DNA from: DATLED01 sp035525495
Lineage (GTDB): Bacteria; Actinomycetota; Acidimicrobiia; Acidimicrobiales; CADCTF01
DNA: 64,000 nt
NCBI GenBank assembly: GCA_035525495.1
Contig: DATLED010000091.1
Location: 1 to 64,000, forward strand
Direction: 5' to 3'
Shown here: one piece after another, positions 1 to 7,557 of the stretch
Position numbering within the stretch: the stretch's first letter is position 1
How the letters are laid out: each line of letters starts with the position of its first letter
Made by a program: the position numbers and the translations under genes
The notes under the pieces: generated by a model
Told to the model about the DNA's origin: nothing
Database searches by the model: none
Seen by the model: the letters and a program-made list of their open reading frames with translations, nothing else

Positions 1-111
1 CTCGAAAACCGCCTTCCACAATGCCCTCAGAGCGACGATCACAACGCGGGTGCTATCAAGACACCCGAGGAATCACCGTCCGGCGCGGATCTCGCCGGAC
101 TCACACAATGA
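1..111 (+). CDS. C-terminal tail of an off-window gene (partial)
   Basis: Frame 1 is open from the first base of the window and encodes 36 residues (starting LENRLPQC, ending ADLAGLTQ) before a TGA at 109-111. The stop overlaps the ATG of the next gene in an ATGA arrangement, the same coupling seen between later genes of this operon, so the reading frame is probably real. Nothing in the short tail identifies the product. Because the downstream gene encodes a TniB/TnsC-like ATPase, a DDE transposase of the TnsB/TniA/MuA kind is a reasonable guess for the missing body, but that is inference only. Confidence 0.5.
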   Translation, partial: LENRLPQCPQSDDHNAGAIKTPEESPSGADLAGLTQ

Positions 112-458
112 CGGAGTCTCCATCAAACCCGGTGCGGTTCAAAGTGTTTGACGCCGACGATCGCTACATCGGTCCTGCGCTGAGCGAGACGCTGCTAACG
201 CAGCAGCGCCGAGAGGAGATTAAGGCGGCGAACGACGGAATCACTGCAGCGATGGAGACTCACTTGCAAGCCGGCCTCGCGGCGCGGTTGACACGAAACA
301 GGCCCGACCCCGAAAGTGGTGCCTCGGACAACACATCCGGCAAGTCGGGCACGAAACGACGCGAGCGTGCGCCACGGCTGCGATCAGTAGACGCACGGCG
401 AATCCCCGAGCTTCGGGCTATAGAGGACTGGGACCCGAACATCGAGGACGGCGAGTAA
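108..458 (+). CDS. Small basic hypothetical protein
   Basis: The gene encodes 116 aa starting MTESPSNP. The ATG at 108 is chosen because it overlaps the upstream stop (ATGA); an in-frame ATG at 21 also exists but would extend across the end of the upstream gene. The N-terminal third is mixed (FKVFDADDRYIG), the middle is a probable helix (residues about 28-62), and a Lys/Arg-rich linker (residues about 75-95) precedes an acidic end (IEDWDPNIEDGE). The TAA is followed directly by the ATG of the ATPase gene, so the two are translationally coupled. No family is recognised. Size, charge and position beside an AAA+ ATPase would suit an adaptor or DNA-binding partner, which is a guess. Confidence 0.6.
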   Translation: MTESPSNPVRFKVFDADDRYIGPALSETLLTQQRREEIKAANDGITAAMETHLQAGLAARLTRNRPDPESGASDNTSGKSGTKRRERAPRLRSVDARRIPELRAIEDWDPNIEDGE

Positions 459-1229
459 ATGACGCTCGCGTATAAGAGTTCGAATGGTGCCCACCTTCCT
501 CGGCTTCGGGGCTCCGGCGTGAGGTTGGTGACTACTCCGGCGTTCAAGGAGGTCGTCCTTCGCGTCACCGAGGCGGTCGATCACAGCGGCATCGTCATTG
601 TGAGCGGCGCCAACGGCCTAGGCAAGTCCGTAGCCGCACAGAGCGCACTGGATCGTGTTCACAAGACGCGCGGTGTTGAAGTCATTGCGGTGGAAGCAGC
701 GTCAGCTGCCGACACGCGGGTACTGACTGAGCTCCTGGCCGAAGCCTTCGGAGTATCGGTAAATCAACGGAACCTGTCCTGGACGCGTTTCCTAATCGGC
801 GCCGCGATGGAGGACCGCCAGTTCGTCCTTTGGATCGACGAGGTTGGGAACGTAAATCGCGAAGTCCTGCTGGCGCTGCGCGGATGGCACGACAGGGCAG
901 GGGCGTCGTGGTCTCTCTTACTAACGGGCACGGAGCGAATGGTCGAACTCATCCGGACGACACAGCCTGAACTCATCTCGCGAGCCAGTCGCGTCGTTGC
1001 GTTCCAGCCGCTGGCTCCGAAGGCATCGGTCGCCTTCGCCCAGCAGCTTCACGTTCGCTTCAACGCCACAGAACCATTGTTGCTGAGGAACGCCCACGAG
1101 CAGTGGTGTGCTGGTATCCCACGGCGGTGGGCGCAGCTCCTCGCTGACTCGCTCGAGTATTCACCAGAGACCGATGGCCCATTCGACGCAGAGACGCTGG
1201 ACCTAGCGATTCGAACCTTGGCTCGATGA
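459..1229 (+). CDS. AAA+ ATPase, TniB/TnsC/MuB-like
   Basis: This 256-aa protein has a Walker A motif at residues 50-57 (GANGLGKS), a Walker B at about 122-128 (FVLWIDE), a sensor-1-like strand LLLTGTERM at about 153-161, and a sensor or finger-like Arg in PELISRASR near 170-177. The order and the phrase 'GTERM...PEL.SR...FQPL' resemble the ATPases that deliver transposition complexes (TniB, TnsC, MuB) and related AAA_22 proteins. If so, it would regulate target choice for an off-window transposase by forming ATP-dependent assemblies on DNA. It abuts the 116-aa gene (TAAATG) and overlaps the 425-aa gene (ATGA). A generic AAA+ switch in a defence or plasmid-like system is the main alternative. 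Confidence 0.7.
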   Translation: MTLAYKSSNGAHLPRLRGSGVRLVTTPAFKEVVLRVTEAVDHSGIVIVSGANGLGKSVAAQSALDRVHKTRGVEVIAVEAASAADTRVLTELLAEAFGVSVNQRNLSWTRFLIGAAMEDRQFVLWIDEVGNVNREVLLALRGWHDRAGASWSLLLTGTERMVELIRTTQPELISRASRVVAFQPLAPKASVAFAQQLHVRFNATEPLLLRNAHEQWCAGIPRRWAQLLADSLEYSPETDGPFDAETLDLAIRTLAR

Positions 1230-2503
1230 GCGGACTGGTCTACATCCTGTGCGCGCACTCGACGGAAAAGGCACGACGCCTCAATCGGCTGGGGCACGAG
1301 CACGCGAATCTTGTTGTGGCTGCCGTCCCGCCGGACCATCAAGTGCGACTCGGAGACTTGGCTCGAGCAGTTCTCCTTGAGCTCGGAAAGAGGTTCGACG
1401 TGGTCGGGGAAAGCGGTCCGTTCACCTCCCGTGAGATTTCCGCACGAGCGTGGATGGCTGCGCATGGCGTAACCGACCTGGTCATTACAGGAGCCGAGCG
1501 CATCTCTGTGGAGTTGGCGCATCAGTTGCACAAGTTCGCCTCATCGGTTGGCGTTCGGGTCACACTTGTCGAGTACGCGGAGGCGAGCACAAACCTTGGC
1601 CGATGGCTTGAGCTGGTCCCTCACGAAAGGTCGACCATCGACGAGTTGATCGGCCTCTGGGATGATCGCGAGGCGGCTAGCGAGTCGACCGGGGGTTGGG
1701 CTGACTGGCCACAGCGCTCGTCCTTCCCCTGCGTTCCGACCGCGCATGGAGGGTTGTTTCGGCCCGACTGCCGGCGCTTTCTTCGGCCCGTCGACTTCAG
1801 GATCGTCGATTCGCTGTACACCCGCACATTTGCAAGTGCACTAGCCGTCTTTGAGACTCCGATGCGCAAGCGTCATCCTCAGCAAGTAAGCCGGCTCTTC
1901 CTTGGCGTGATCGACGACTACCCCGATCCAGATGCCTTAGTCACCGCGGCAAGAGCGATTCAAGCTGCGGGACTTCGGACGAAGTGGGCGGTCGACGTCG
2001 ACGAGTTGGCTGTCAGATATGCAGGTCAACGCGCCGGCTTGTCCGCCTACTCTCCGACCGACTGGGAGGCGCTCCACGTATTTGTGCGAACCGACGCGCC
2101 AGCCGTTCTCGCTCTGATCTCTTCGGGGCTCAGCATTGCCGAGGTGCTGAAGGCGCGGATCGGAGATGTATCCCCCGGTTCGACTGCGGTGATGCTGCAT
2201 GACCCCGAGTCCACGGGCCGACCGGTCGTCGCTCGAGCGCAGGTCTTCCTCGAGGCTCACCGCATGAAGCGAACATTGTCCGGCGCGTCCCCGAGTGATC
2301 CGCTGTTTGCGTACAGAGGACGGACCTCCAAGTCGAACCTGCAGCGATGCAAAGACGTCGCGCTCATGGCCGCCTCCACTGCAGGTGTACCGTCGACGCT
2401 CCGATCCAGCGCTCATCACGATTCAGCAGATCCGGTCGCACGTGCCCGCGCTTGCGGGGTGACGTTCCGAGTGACCGATCGGGTGCGTTCAAAGACATGT
2501 TGA
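1226..2503 (+). CDS. Unrecognised 425-aa protein of the mobile-type operon
   Basis: I do not recognise this protein with confidence. Residues 1-140 look alpha/beta, with strands such as LVYILCAHS, DLVITGAERIS and VRVTLVEYAEAS reminiscent of a P-loop fold without a Walker A. Residues about 280-380 have a pattern (VLALISSGLSIAEVLKARIG, then a strand, then a helix) that faintly resembles the catalytic core of tyrosine recombinases, but the first catalytic Arg is Ser and no R-H-R-Y set can be assigned. The ATG overlaps the ATPase stop (ATGA), and its end overlaps the next start (ATGTTGA). In TnsABC/TniABQ-type modules this position is held by targeting or resolution proteins, so an accessory role is plausible. 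Confidence 0.55.
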   Translation: MSGLVYILCAHSTEKARRLNRLGHEHANLVVAAVPPDHQVRLGDLARAVLLELGKRFDVVGESGPFTSREISARAWMAAHGVTDLVITGAERISVELAHQLHKFASSVGVRVTLVEYAEASTNLGRWLELVPHERSTIDELIGLWDDREAASESTGGWADWPQRSSFPCVPTAHGGLFRPDCRRFLRPVDFRIVDSLYTRTFASALAVFETPMRKRHPQQVSRLFLGVIDDYPDPDALVTAARAIQAAGLRTKWAVDVDELAVRYAGQRAGLSAYSPTDWEALHVFVRTDAPAVLALISSGLSIAEVLKARIGDVSPGSTAVMLHDPESTGRPVVARAQVFLEAHRMKRTLSGASPSDPLFAYRGRTSKSNLQRCKDVALMAASTAGVPSTLRSSAHHDSADPVARARACGVTFRVTDRVRSKTC

Positions 2504-3270
2504 AGCCGTCGTCACATCAAGCCATCGACATCGTAAAGGTCCGTCAGCGGCGGATTCAGCTTGGCTTAAGTGAGAAGCGGCTTGCCGCTCAGCTCGGCGT
2601 GAGTACGTCGGTAATCACGTCATTGGAGCGCGGCAGAGATCAACGGAAACACGATTTAGGATTTCTCCTTGATCTCGCAGAAGCTCTCTCACTGGACGTG
2701 CGTGATCTTCTAAGTGAGGAAGCCTGCGACGCGCCGCCTGCCGGCGATCTCGCCCGGAGGGCTGGGGCGTTGATCTCCGAAGCAGGGGGACCCGTTCCGG
2801 TGGAGGCCATCTGCGTTGCGCTCCGGTGCACCCTCGATGTCTTGCGAGCGGCGCTCGACGAGCTGGAAAGCTCTGCTCGGGCGGTCGGCCTCGCCCTCAA
2901 TCGTGCGGCCGGGGGCGTGTCTCTCGTCTCCGCTGGCTCTGTGAAGCGCTCGACGGTATTGGCGTTGTGCCGCGATGGCGCCAGACGAACGAATCTTCCT
3001 GTTGACCGCGCGCAGCTGATCTCCTCACTTGTCGATGGGCCACGGCCACTCGATCCGCGAATAATGACGGTCGCTCAGGTCGTCAACGCTGGCTTTGTGA
3101 CCGTTGACGATGGTGGGTCCGGTACGTCACGACTTGTCGGGCTCTCTCCGGACGTTCGGTATGCGCTCATGCTGGACGATGGAGAATCGAGCACATGTCA
3201 TAACCGCCAGGGCCTTCCGACGGGCTCGGACGGTGACGACCCGCCGGGACTCCAAGCCTCAGGGCCGTAG
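2497..3270 (+). CDS. XRE-family HTH protein with a second winged-helix-like domain
   Basis: The protein is 257 aa from the ATG at 2497, chosen because it overlaps the stop of the preceding gene; an upstream in-frame ATG at 2347 would lie deep inside that gene. Residues about 10-65 form a clear XRE/Cro helix-turn-helix (VRQRRIQLGLSEKRLAAQLG, then VITSLERGR). Residues about 85-145 (ARRAGALISEAGGPVPVEA...) look like a winged-helix domain of the DprA C-terminal or ScpB type. The last 100 residues are unassigned. As the fifth gene of the operon it may be its own regulator or a DNA-binding subunit. The stop TAG is followed immediately by the GTG of the next gene. Confidence 0.75.
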   Translation: MLKPSSHQAIDIVKVRQRRIQLGLSEKRLAAQLGVSTSVITSLERGRDQRKHDLGFLLDLAEALSLDVRDLLSEEACDAPPAGDLARRAGALISEAGGPVPVEAICVALRCTLDVLRAALDELESSARAVGLALNRAAGGVSLVSAGSVKRSTVLALCRDGARRTNLPVDRAQLISSLVDGPRPLDPRIMTVAQVVNAGFVTVDDGGSGTSRLVGLSPDVRYALMLDDGESSTCHNRQGLPTGSDGDDPPGLQASGP

Positions 3271-3456
3271 GTGACCGACGAAACCGTTCCGAGGGCCGAG
3301 AAGACGAAGCGTGAGCTTGTCCTGCTAGCGATGCCCGACAAGCCCATCTCACAAATGAGCGACGCTGAACGTCACCGCTTCGCTGAGCTGCTGGTGGATC
3401 GCATGTTCGCCGCGATGGGGATGGCCAGCGAGCGAGGGCCCAGGCCTCGGCCATAG
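3271..3456 (+). CDS. Small 61-aa hypothetical protein
   Basis: GTG start directly after the TAG of the XRE gene (TAGGTG). The product is 61 aa: a charged N-terminus, a central stretch (ELVLLAMPDKPISQMSDAER), an amphipathic helix (RHRFAELLVDRMFAAMGM) and an Arg/Pro tail. No membrane segment or known toxin/antitoxin signature is seen. It closes the six-gene cassette. The abutting start suggests that translation depends on reinitiation from the upstream gene, hence a stoichiometric partner of one of the operon products, which is an inference from layout. Confidence 0.5.
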   Translation: MTDETVPRAEKTKRELVLLAMPDKPISQMSDAERHRFAELLVDRMFAAMGMASERGPRPRP

Positions 3457-3830
3457 CGTCACACTGACATCGCTCAAAGGTGACGTCGTTCCCGAGGTCT
3501 CCCCAGCGCGCGGGCGGGTGTGGTGGGGGCCAGACGTCGACACTCTGACGCTCGGGCGATACCGACCCGACAGAGAGCGTCGCTAGGTACCTATGAGGGC
3601 TCTTCTATTGCGCGCGGCCGAGATGCGCTCGACCTCGCCCGACGGCCACCTACCTGAGGAGCCCGCCCGTGAACCCGTCGCTTGTCCCAGGCAACATCGG
3701 CGCCGGCCACCGCCGTTGGCTTTGAGGTTGAGCGAGCGAAGGCGGGATGTCCGTGGGCCTCGATTTCCAACGGACGACACCCAACGGCAATTCCGAGCGA
3801 CATTCGAGCTGCGATTCACATGTGGGGGGA
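3457..3830. other. Gene-free region between mobile-type operon and nadE
   Basis: This 374-bp stretch has no convincing gene. It contains short imperfect repeats of a GACGCTC/GACATCGCTC type (about 3465-3475, 3547-3553 and, inverted, 3576-3582) that could be part of an element end. Nothing reaches the standard of a terminal inverted repeat or target duplication. The region runs up to the stop codon of nadE on the opposite strand, so the putative element sits immediately 3' of a conserved housekeeping gene. Confidence 0.4.
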
Positions 3831-5549
3831 TCAGCCCCGGTAGCCGTTGGTGATGGGCATGCGGCGGTCGCGGCCGAAGGCCTTCGGGGTGACGCGCACG
3901 CCGACGGGCGCCTGGCGGCGCTTCCACTCCGCGGCGTCGATCATGCGGGCGATCCGCGTGACCAGCTCAGCGTCGAAGCCGGCGTCGATGAGGTCCTCGA
4001 CGGTGAGGTCGTGCTCGACGTAGCCCTGGACGATCGGGTCGAGGACCTCGTAGGGCGGCAGCGACTGATCGTCCCGCTGATCGGGGCGGAGCTCGGCCGA
4101 CGGGGGCTTGTCGATCACCGCCTGCGGGATGACGTCGTGGCCGGCCATGCGGTTCCTGGCCCTGCACAACTCGTAGACCTGGGTCTTGACGACGTCCTTG
4201 ATGACGGCGAACCCGCCCGCCATGTCGACGCCGTAGATCGTCGTGTATCCGACGGCGAGCTCGCTCTTGTTGCCACAGATGAGGACGAGCCACGAGCGGA
4301 ACTTGTTGGCGAGCGCCATGAGGTAGGCGGCGCGGATGCGACCCTGGAGGTTCTCCTCCGTGATGTCCTCGTCGAGCCCCTCGAACGATGGCTGCAGCTC
4401 GGCGAGCATGGCCGCGTACGCCGACTCGATGGGAATCGTCCGCAGGTCGATGCCGAGGTTGGCGGCGAGCTTCTCCGAGTCGGTGATCGATCCTTCGCTC
4501 GAGTACCGCGACGGCAAAGCGACGGCGTGGACGTGCTCGGGGCCGACGGCGTCCGCTGCGATCGCGGTGACCAACGACGAGTCGATGCCGCCGGACAACC
4601 CGAGCACGACGTCGGTGAACCCGTTCTTGCGGATGTAGTCGCGGGTGCCGAGGACGAGCGCCTGGTACACCTCGTCGATCGGGTTCAGGCAGGGGACGCA
4701 CTCGGGCGCGCGCCGGTCCTTCTGCTCGTTGGCCGTCCCGCTGACGACGACGACCGGCAGTGCCTGCGCCGGGCCACGGCCTCGGGGGTCGAGCAAGCGC
4801 TTGCGGAACACGGGCTGCACCTCGAGGTCGAGGACCATCGTGTGCTCCTCGAACTGGGGAGCCTCGGCAACGAGGTTTCCGTTGGCGTCGAAGACGACCG
4901 ACGCACCGTCGAAGACGAGCTCGTCCTGGCCGCCGACCTGGTTGACGTAGATCAGTCCGCAGGACGCGTCGGCGGCCCGCGTGGCGAGCATGCGATGCCG
5001 CTCCTCGACGCGACCCGCGTAGTACGGAGAGGCGTTGAGGTTGAGGATCAGCTCGGCGCCGCCAGCGGCCTGCAGCGACATCGGACCGGTGGGGCTCCAG
5101 ATGTCCTCGCAGATGGAGATGCCGACACGCACGCCACCGATCAGGTAGAGCTGCAGCGGCTCGCCGCCCGGCGTGAAGTAGCGCTGCTCGTCGAAGACGG
5201 CATAGTTCGGCAACAGCCGCTTCCGGTACACGCCCTGAACCTCGCCCTGGGCGCAGACGGCGGCGGCGTTGTAGAGGTCGAGCCCGGAGTCGGCGAACCC
5301 GAGGACCGCCGCGCAGCGACCGGTGCGACGGGCGATCTTCTGCAGCACCTCGAGGTTGTCCTCGACGAAGCCGGGCTTGAGGAGCAGGTCCTCCGGCGGG
5401 TAGCCGGTGATGGCGAGCTCGGGAAAGAGGGCGACGTCGGCGCCGGCATCCTCGGCCTCCTCGAGGGCGGCGAGGATGCAGGCGGCGTTGCCGTCCAGGT
5501 CACCGACCTTGGTGTTGACCTGGCAGGCGGCGACACGGAGGCGAGCCAT
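3831..5549 (-). CDS. nadE: Glutamine-dependent NAD+ synthetase
   Basis: This 572-aa enzyme amidates nicotinic acid adenine dinucleotide to NAD+ with glutamine as nitrogen donor and ATP as activator, the last step of NAD biosynthesis in the cytosol. The N-terminal nitrilase-type glutaminase shows the Glu-Lys-Cys triad: E44 in LFPELAITGY, K110 in YRKRLLPNY and C147 in GISICEDIW. The C-terminal synthetase has the PP-loop LGLSGGIDSS and downstream ALPSRYSSEG. The start MARLRVAACQ is where homology to the glutaminase begins; upstream in-frame codons are low-complexity Arg-rich. The length suits the shorter bacterial two-domain class (mycobacterial NadE is longer). The amidase gene lies 11 nt upstream on the same strand, suggesting co-transcription. 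Confidence 0.95.
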   Translation of the reverse strand: MARLRVAACQVNTKVGDLDGNAACILAALEEAEDAGADVALFPELAITGYPPEDLLLKPGFVEDNLEVLQKIARRTGRCAAVLGFADSGLDLYNAAAVCAQGEVQGVYRKRLLPNYAVFDEQRYFTPGGEPLQLYLIGGVRVGISICEDIWSPTGPMSLQAAGGAELILNLNASPYYAGRVEERHRMLATRAADASCGLIYVNQVGGQDELVFDGASVVFDANGNLVAEAPQFEEHTMVLDLEVQPVFRKRLLDPRGRGPAQALPVVVVSGTANEQKDRRAPECVPCLNPIDEVYQALVLGTRDYIRKNGFTDVVLGLSGGIDSSLVTAIAADAVGPEHVHAVALPSRYSSEGSITDSEKLAANLGIDLRTIPIESAYAAMLAELQPSFEGLDEDITEENLQGRIRAAYLMALANKFRSWLVLICGNKSELAVGYTTIYGVDMAGGFAVIKDVVKTQVYELCRARNRMAGHDVIPQAVIDKPPSAELRPDQRDDQSLPPYEVLDPIVQGYVEHDLTVEDLIDAGFDAELVTRIARMIDAAEWKRRQAPVGVRVTPKAFGRDRRMPITNGYRG

Positions 5550-5560
5550 ACCCGATGAGG

Positions 5561-6673
5561 CTACGACGCCGCTTCCTCGACGACGAAGCCCGTTGCGCAG
5601 AGCAGCTCCTCGCCGCCGGCTGGTCCGCACAGCTGGAGGCTGCCGGGCATCGACCATCCCTCGACCGCGATGGGGAGCGCCAGCGCCGGCGTTCCCGCGA
5701 CGTTCCATGGGAAGACGAGGTGGTTCGGGACGTTGCCCTCTTCGAGGAGCGGGGGCTGTCCGGCGAGCGTCGGCATGGCGATGAGTTGCACGCGCCCGAA
5801 CGCGGATGCGACCTCATCGCGCCACGACTGCTGCGCCGCCTTGGCCGCCGGGATCTGCGTGCGGTCCCAGCCGCGACCACTCTCGAGCCGACTACGGATC
5901 TCGTCGCTGATGCGGCCCGACGCCCGCTCGTACACGGCGCGGTCGGCCTCCCACCCCTCGGTGAGGATCAGCGTGGCGAACGGGCCGCCGGCGGACATCC
6001 ACCCCGGGAGGTCGATGGCCACGAGGTCGAACCCCGCGGCGGCGAGCGCCGCATCGACGGCGGCCTCGAGGTCGGGGTCGGTACCGGGGACCCGGAAGCG
6101 TCCCACGGTGGAGGCGGCCTCGCCGCTCGGGGTGAAGCCCGGCTCGAGGAGCCGCATCCCGTCGACGATCCCAGCCACGTCCCGGGCGAGCGGGCCGATG
6201 GTGTCGAGACTCGAGGAAAGCGGCCACACACCCTTCGTGGAGATCCGGCCGATCGTCGTCTTGAGCCCCGCGATGCCGCAGCACGCCGCCGGCAACCGCA
6301 CCGACCCGCCCGTGTCGGTGCCGTAACCGACGTCGGCCTCGTCGGTGGCGACGGCGACCGCACTGCCACTCGACGATCCGCCCGGGAGGCGGTCCGGCGC
6401 GGCGGGGTTGACCGGATCGCCGAACCACGGGTTGGTGCCGCCCGTCCCGAAGCAGAGCTCGTGGAGGTTGGCCTTGCCGACGATGCGGGCGCCGGCGACG
6501 CGTGCGCTGGCGACGCAGTCGGCGTCCGCCGCCGCCGGTTCGGCGACGTCGGCGACCGCCGCGCAGCCCACGGTCGTGGGCACGCCCTCGACGTCGATGG
6601 CGTCCTTGACGGCGACCCGCGGGCCGGTCGCCCCCCGGTCGGGGTCGAGCTTGGTGATCCAGGTGGCGCTCAT
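5561..6673 (-). CDS. Amidase-signature-family hydrolase
   Basis: The 370-aa product carries the Ser-cisSer-Lys machinery of the amidase signature family: Lys23 in VAVKDAIDV, the glycine/serine-rich stretch LPGGSSSGSAVAVA and the nucleophile segment DTGGSVRLPAA. It should hydrolyse a C-N amide bond in the cytosol; the substrate cannot be told from sequence. At 370 aa it is shorter than GatA (about 480 aa) and it lacks a GatB/GatC neighbour, so it is unlikely to be the tRNA amidotransferase subunit. It lies 11 nt before nadE in the same direction. A role in nicotinamide or other amide salvage would fit the neighbour, but this is only suggested by position. Confidence 0.85.
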   Translation of the reverse strand: MSATWITKLDPDRGATGPRVAVKDAIDVEGVPTTVGCAAVADVAEPAAADADCVASARVAGARIVGKANLHELCFGTGGTNPWFGDPVNPAAPDRLPGGSSSGSAVAVATDEADVGYGTDTGGSVRLPAACCGIAGLKTTIGRISTKGVWPLSSSLDTIGPLARDVAGIVDGMRLLEPGFTPSGEAASTVGRFRVPGTDPDLEAAVDAALAAAGFDLVAIDLPGWMSAGGPFATLILTEGWEADRAVYERASGRISDEIRSRLESGRGWDRTQIPAAKAAQQSWRDEVASAFGRVQLIAMPTLAGQPPLLEEGNVPNHLVFPWNVAGTPALALPIAVEGWSMPGSLQLCGPAGGEELLCATGFVVEEAAS

Positions 6674-6707
6674 GCGACGGCGACGTTAGGTCGTTCCGTC
6701 GCGATGG

Positions 6708-6965
6708 CTACCGGTCGGCGCGGCTGGAGCGCTCGAGCAGCTCGGGCACGGTCGCGGGGACGGCGGAGTTGGCGAGGCGCCTGCTGAAGAGCACGGGGGC
6801 CAAGAGGGCGATCCCGGCCGCCGGGGCGACCACGGCGAGGGGCACGGCCGTCACGGCCATGGCGAAGGTCGCGCGGCGGAAGGTCGACCGGGTGGTGGTG
6901 ACGGCAGCGTGCGCGAGCGCGAGGAAGCACCCGGCGGAAGCGAGGGCGAGGAGGACCGACGACAT
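6708..6965 (-). CDS. Small two-segment membrane protein
   Basis: An 85-aa frame starts MSSVLLALASAGCFLALAHA and contains two hydrophobic stretches (residues about 2-21 and 33-60, the latter VTAVPLAVVAPAAGIALLAP) separated by a short Arg-containing loop, with a charged C-terminus. Such a pattern is unlikely to arise as an antisense shadow, and no gene occupies the other strand. It lies 34 nt upstream of the amidase gene in the same direction. The ribosome-binding site is weak. No family is recognised. Confidence 0.5.
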   Translation of the reverse strand: MSSVLLALASAGCFLALAHAAVTTTRSTFRRATFAMAVTAVPLAVVAPAAGIALLAPVLFSRRLANSAVPATVPELLERSSRADR

Positions 6966-7028
6966 GCCTGGCCGATCGGTCGAGCCGGCCGCCTCCTGAG
7001 CGACTTCAGCCGATCCTCAGCCACGTTC

Positions 7029-7066
7029 GGGCGCGCTCAGTCCGGCATGGCGGACTGAGCGCGCCC
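7029..7066. terminator. Perfect 16-bp hairpin after hup
   Basis: Positions 7029-7044 and 7051-7066 are exact reverse complements with a 6-nt loop. The hairpin starts 11 nt beyond the hup stop codon on the minus strand and lacks a strong U-tract, as is common for actinobacterial intrinsic terminators. Its outer arm GGGCGCGCTCA is shared with the hairpin at 52519-52558. Confidence 0.75.
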
Positions 7067-7077
7067 AAACTGCAGAG

Positions 7078-7476
7078 CTAGCGCTTCTTGGCCGTGGCCT
7101 TCTTGGCAGCCGCCTTGGCCGGGGCCTTCTTCGCCGGCGCCGCCTTCTTGGCCGTGCCGCCTCCCGAGAGGATGCCGGCGGCCACCTTGGGGGCGAGGCT
7201 CGGTGTCATGACCGCGTCCTTGAAGCCCTTGAGCATCGTGACGCGCGGCTTCGTCGACGCCTTGATCTTGATGGCCTCGCCGGTCGCCGGGTTGCGCCCC
7301 ATGCGGGCGGGACGCGACACCTTGGCGAACTTGGCGAAGCCGGCGATGGAGACCACCTCGCCCTTGGATACAGCGGCGGTCAGCACGTCGGTGACGCCCT
7401 TGAGGGTCGCGTCGACCTGCTTCGACTCCAGGCCGGTGTGGGCGGCGACCGCATTGACGAGCTCGCGTCGATTCAT
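7078..7476 (-). CDS. hup: HU-family nucleoid protein with Lys/Ala tail
   Basis: The product is 132 aa. Residues 1-90 are a canonical HU fold (MNRRELVNAVAAHTGLESKQ, SIAGFAKF, and the DNA-binding arm around RMGRNPATGE). Residues about 108-132 form a Lys/Ala/Pro tail (KKAAPAKKAPAKAAAKK) like that of actinobacterial HupB and histone H1. It binds and compacts DNA with little sequence preference. An AAGGAG ribosome-binding site lies 9 nt before the ATG. It follows glnII on the same strand after 81 nt and is ended by the hairpin at 7029-7066. Confidence 0.93.
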   Translation of the reverse strand: MNRRELVNAVAAHTGLESKQVDATLKGVTDVLTAAVSKGEVVSIAGFAKFAKVSRPARMGRNPATGEAIKIKASTKPRVTMLKGFKDAVMTPSLAPKVAAGILSGGGTAKKAAPAKKAPAKAAAKKATAKKR

Positions 7477-7557
7477 TGAGAGATGACTCCTTGGGATGGG
7501 AACTGGCCCAAGTGTTCCGGAAAAACCGGCTCTTCTCGTGGATGCACGTGTTTGGGG

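Noticed and set aside
2371..2503. Possible frameshift near the end of the 425-aa gene
   Set aside because: An alternative frame gives a more recombinase-like ending, but the ATGTTGA overlap with the next gene supports the unshifted frame.
3271..3456. Toxin-antitoxin pair with the XRE gene
   Set aside because: The 61-aa product has no toxin motif, and the order and coupling tie both to the ATPase operon.
3747..5558. Long open frame on the plus strand opposite nadE
   Set aside because: It is an Arg/Val/Asp-rich antisense frame produced by high GC; nadE on the minus strand has all catalytic motifs.
6670..6930. Alternative frame to the small membrane protein
   Set aside because: It is Arg/His-rich and lacks any membrane or domain pattern; the hydrophobic frame at 6708-6965 is more credible.
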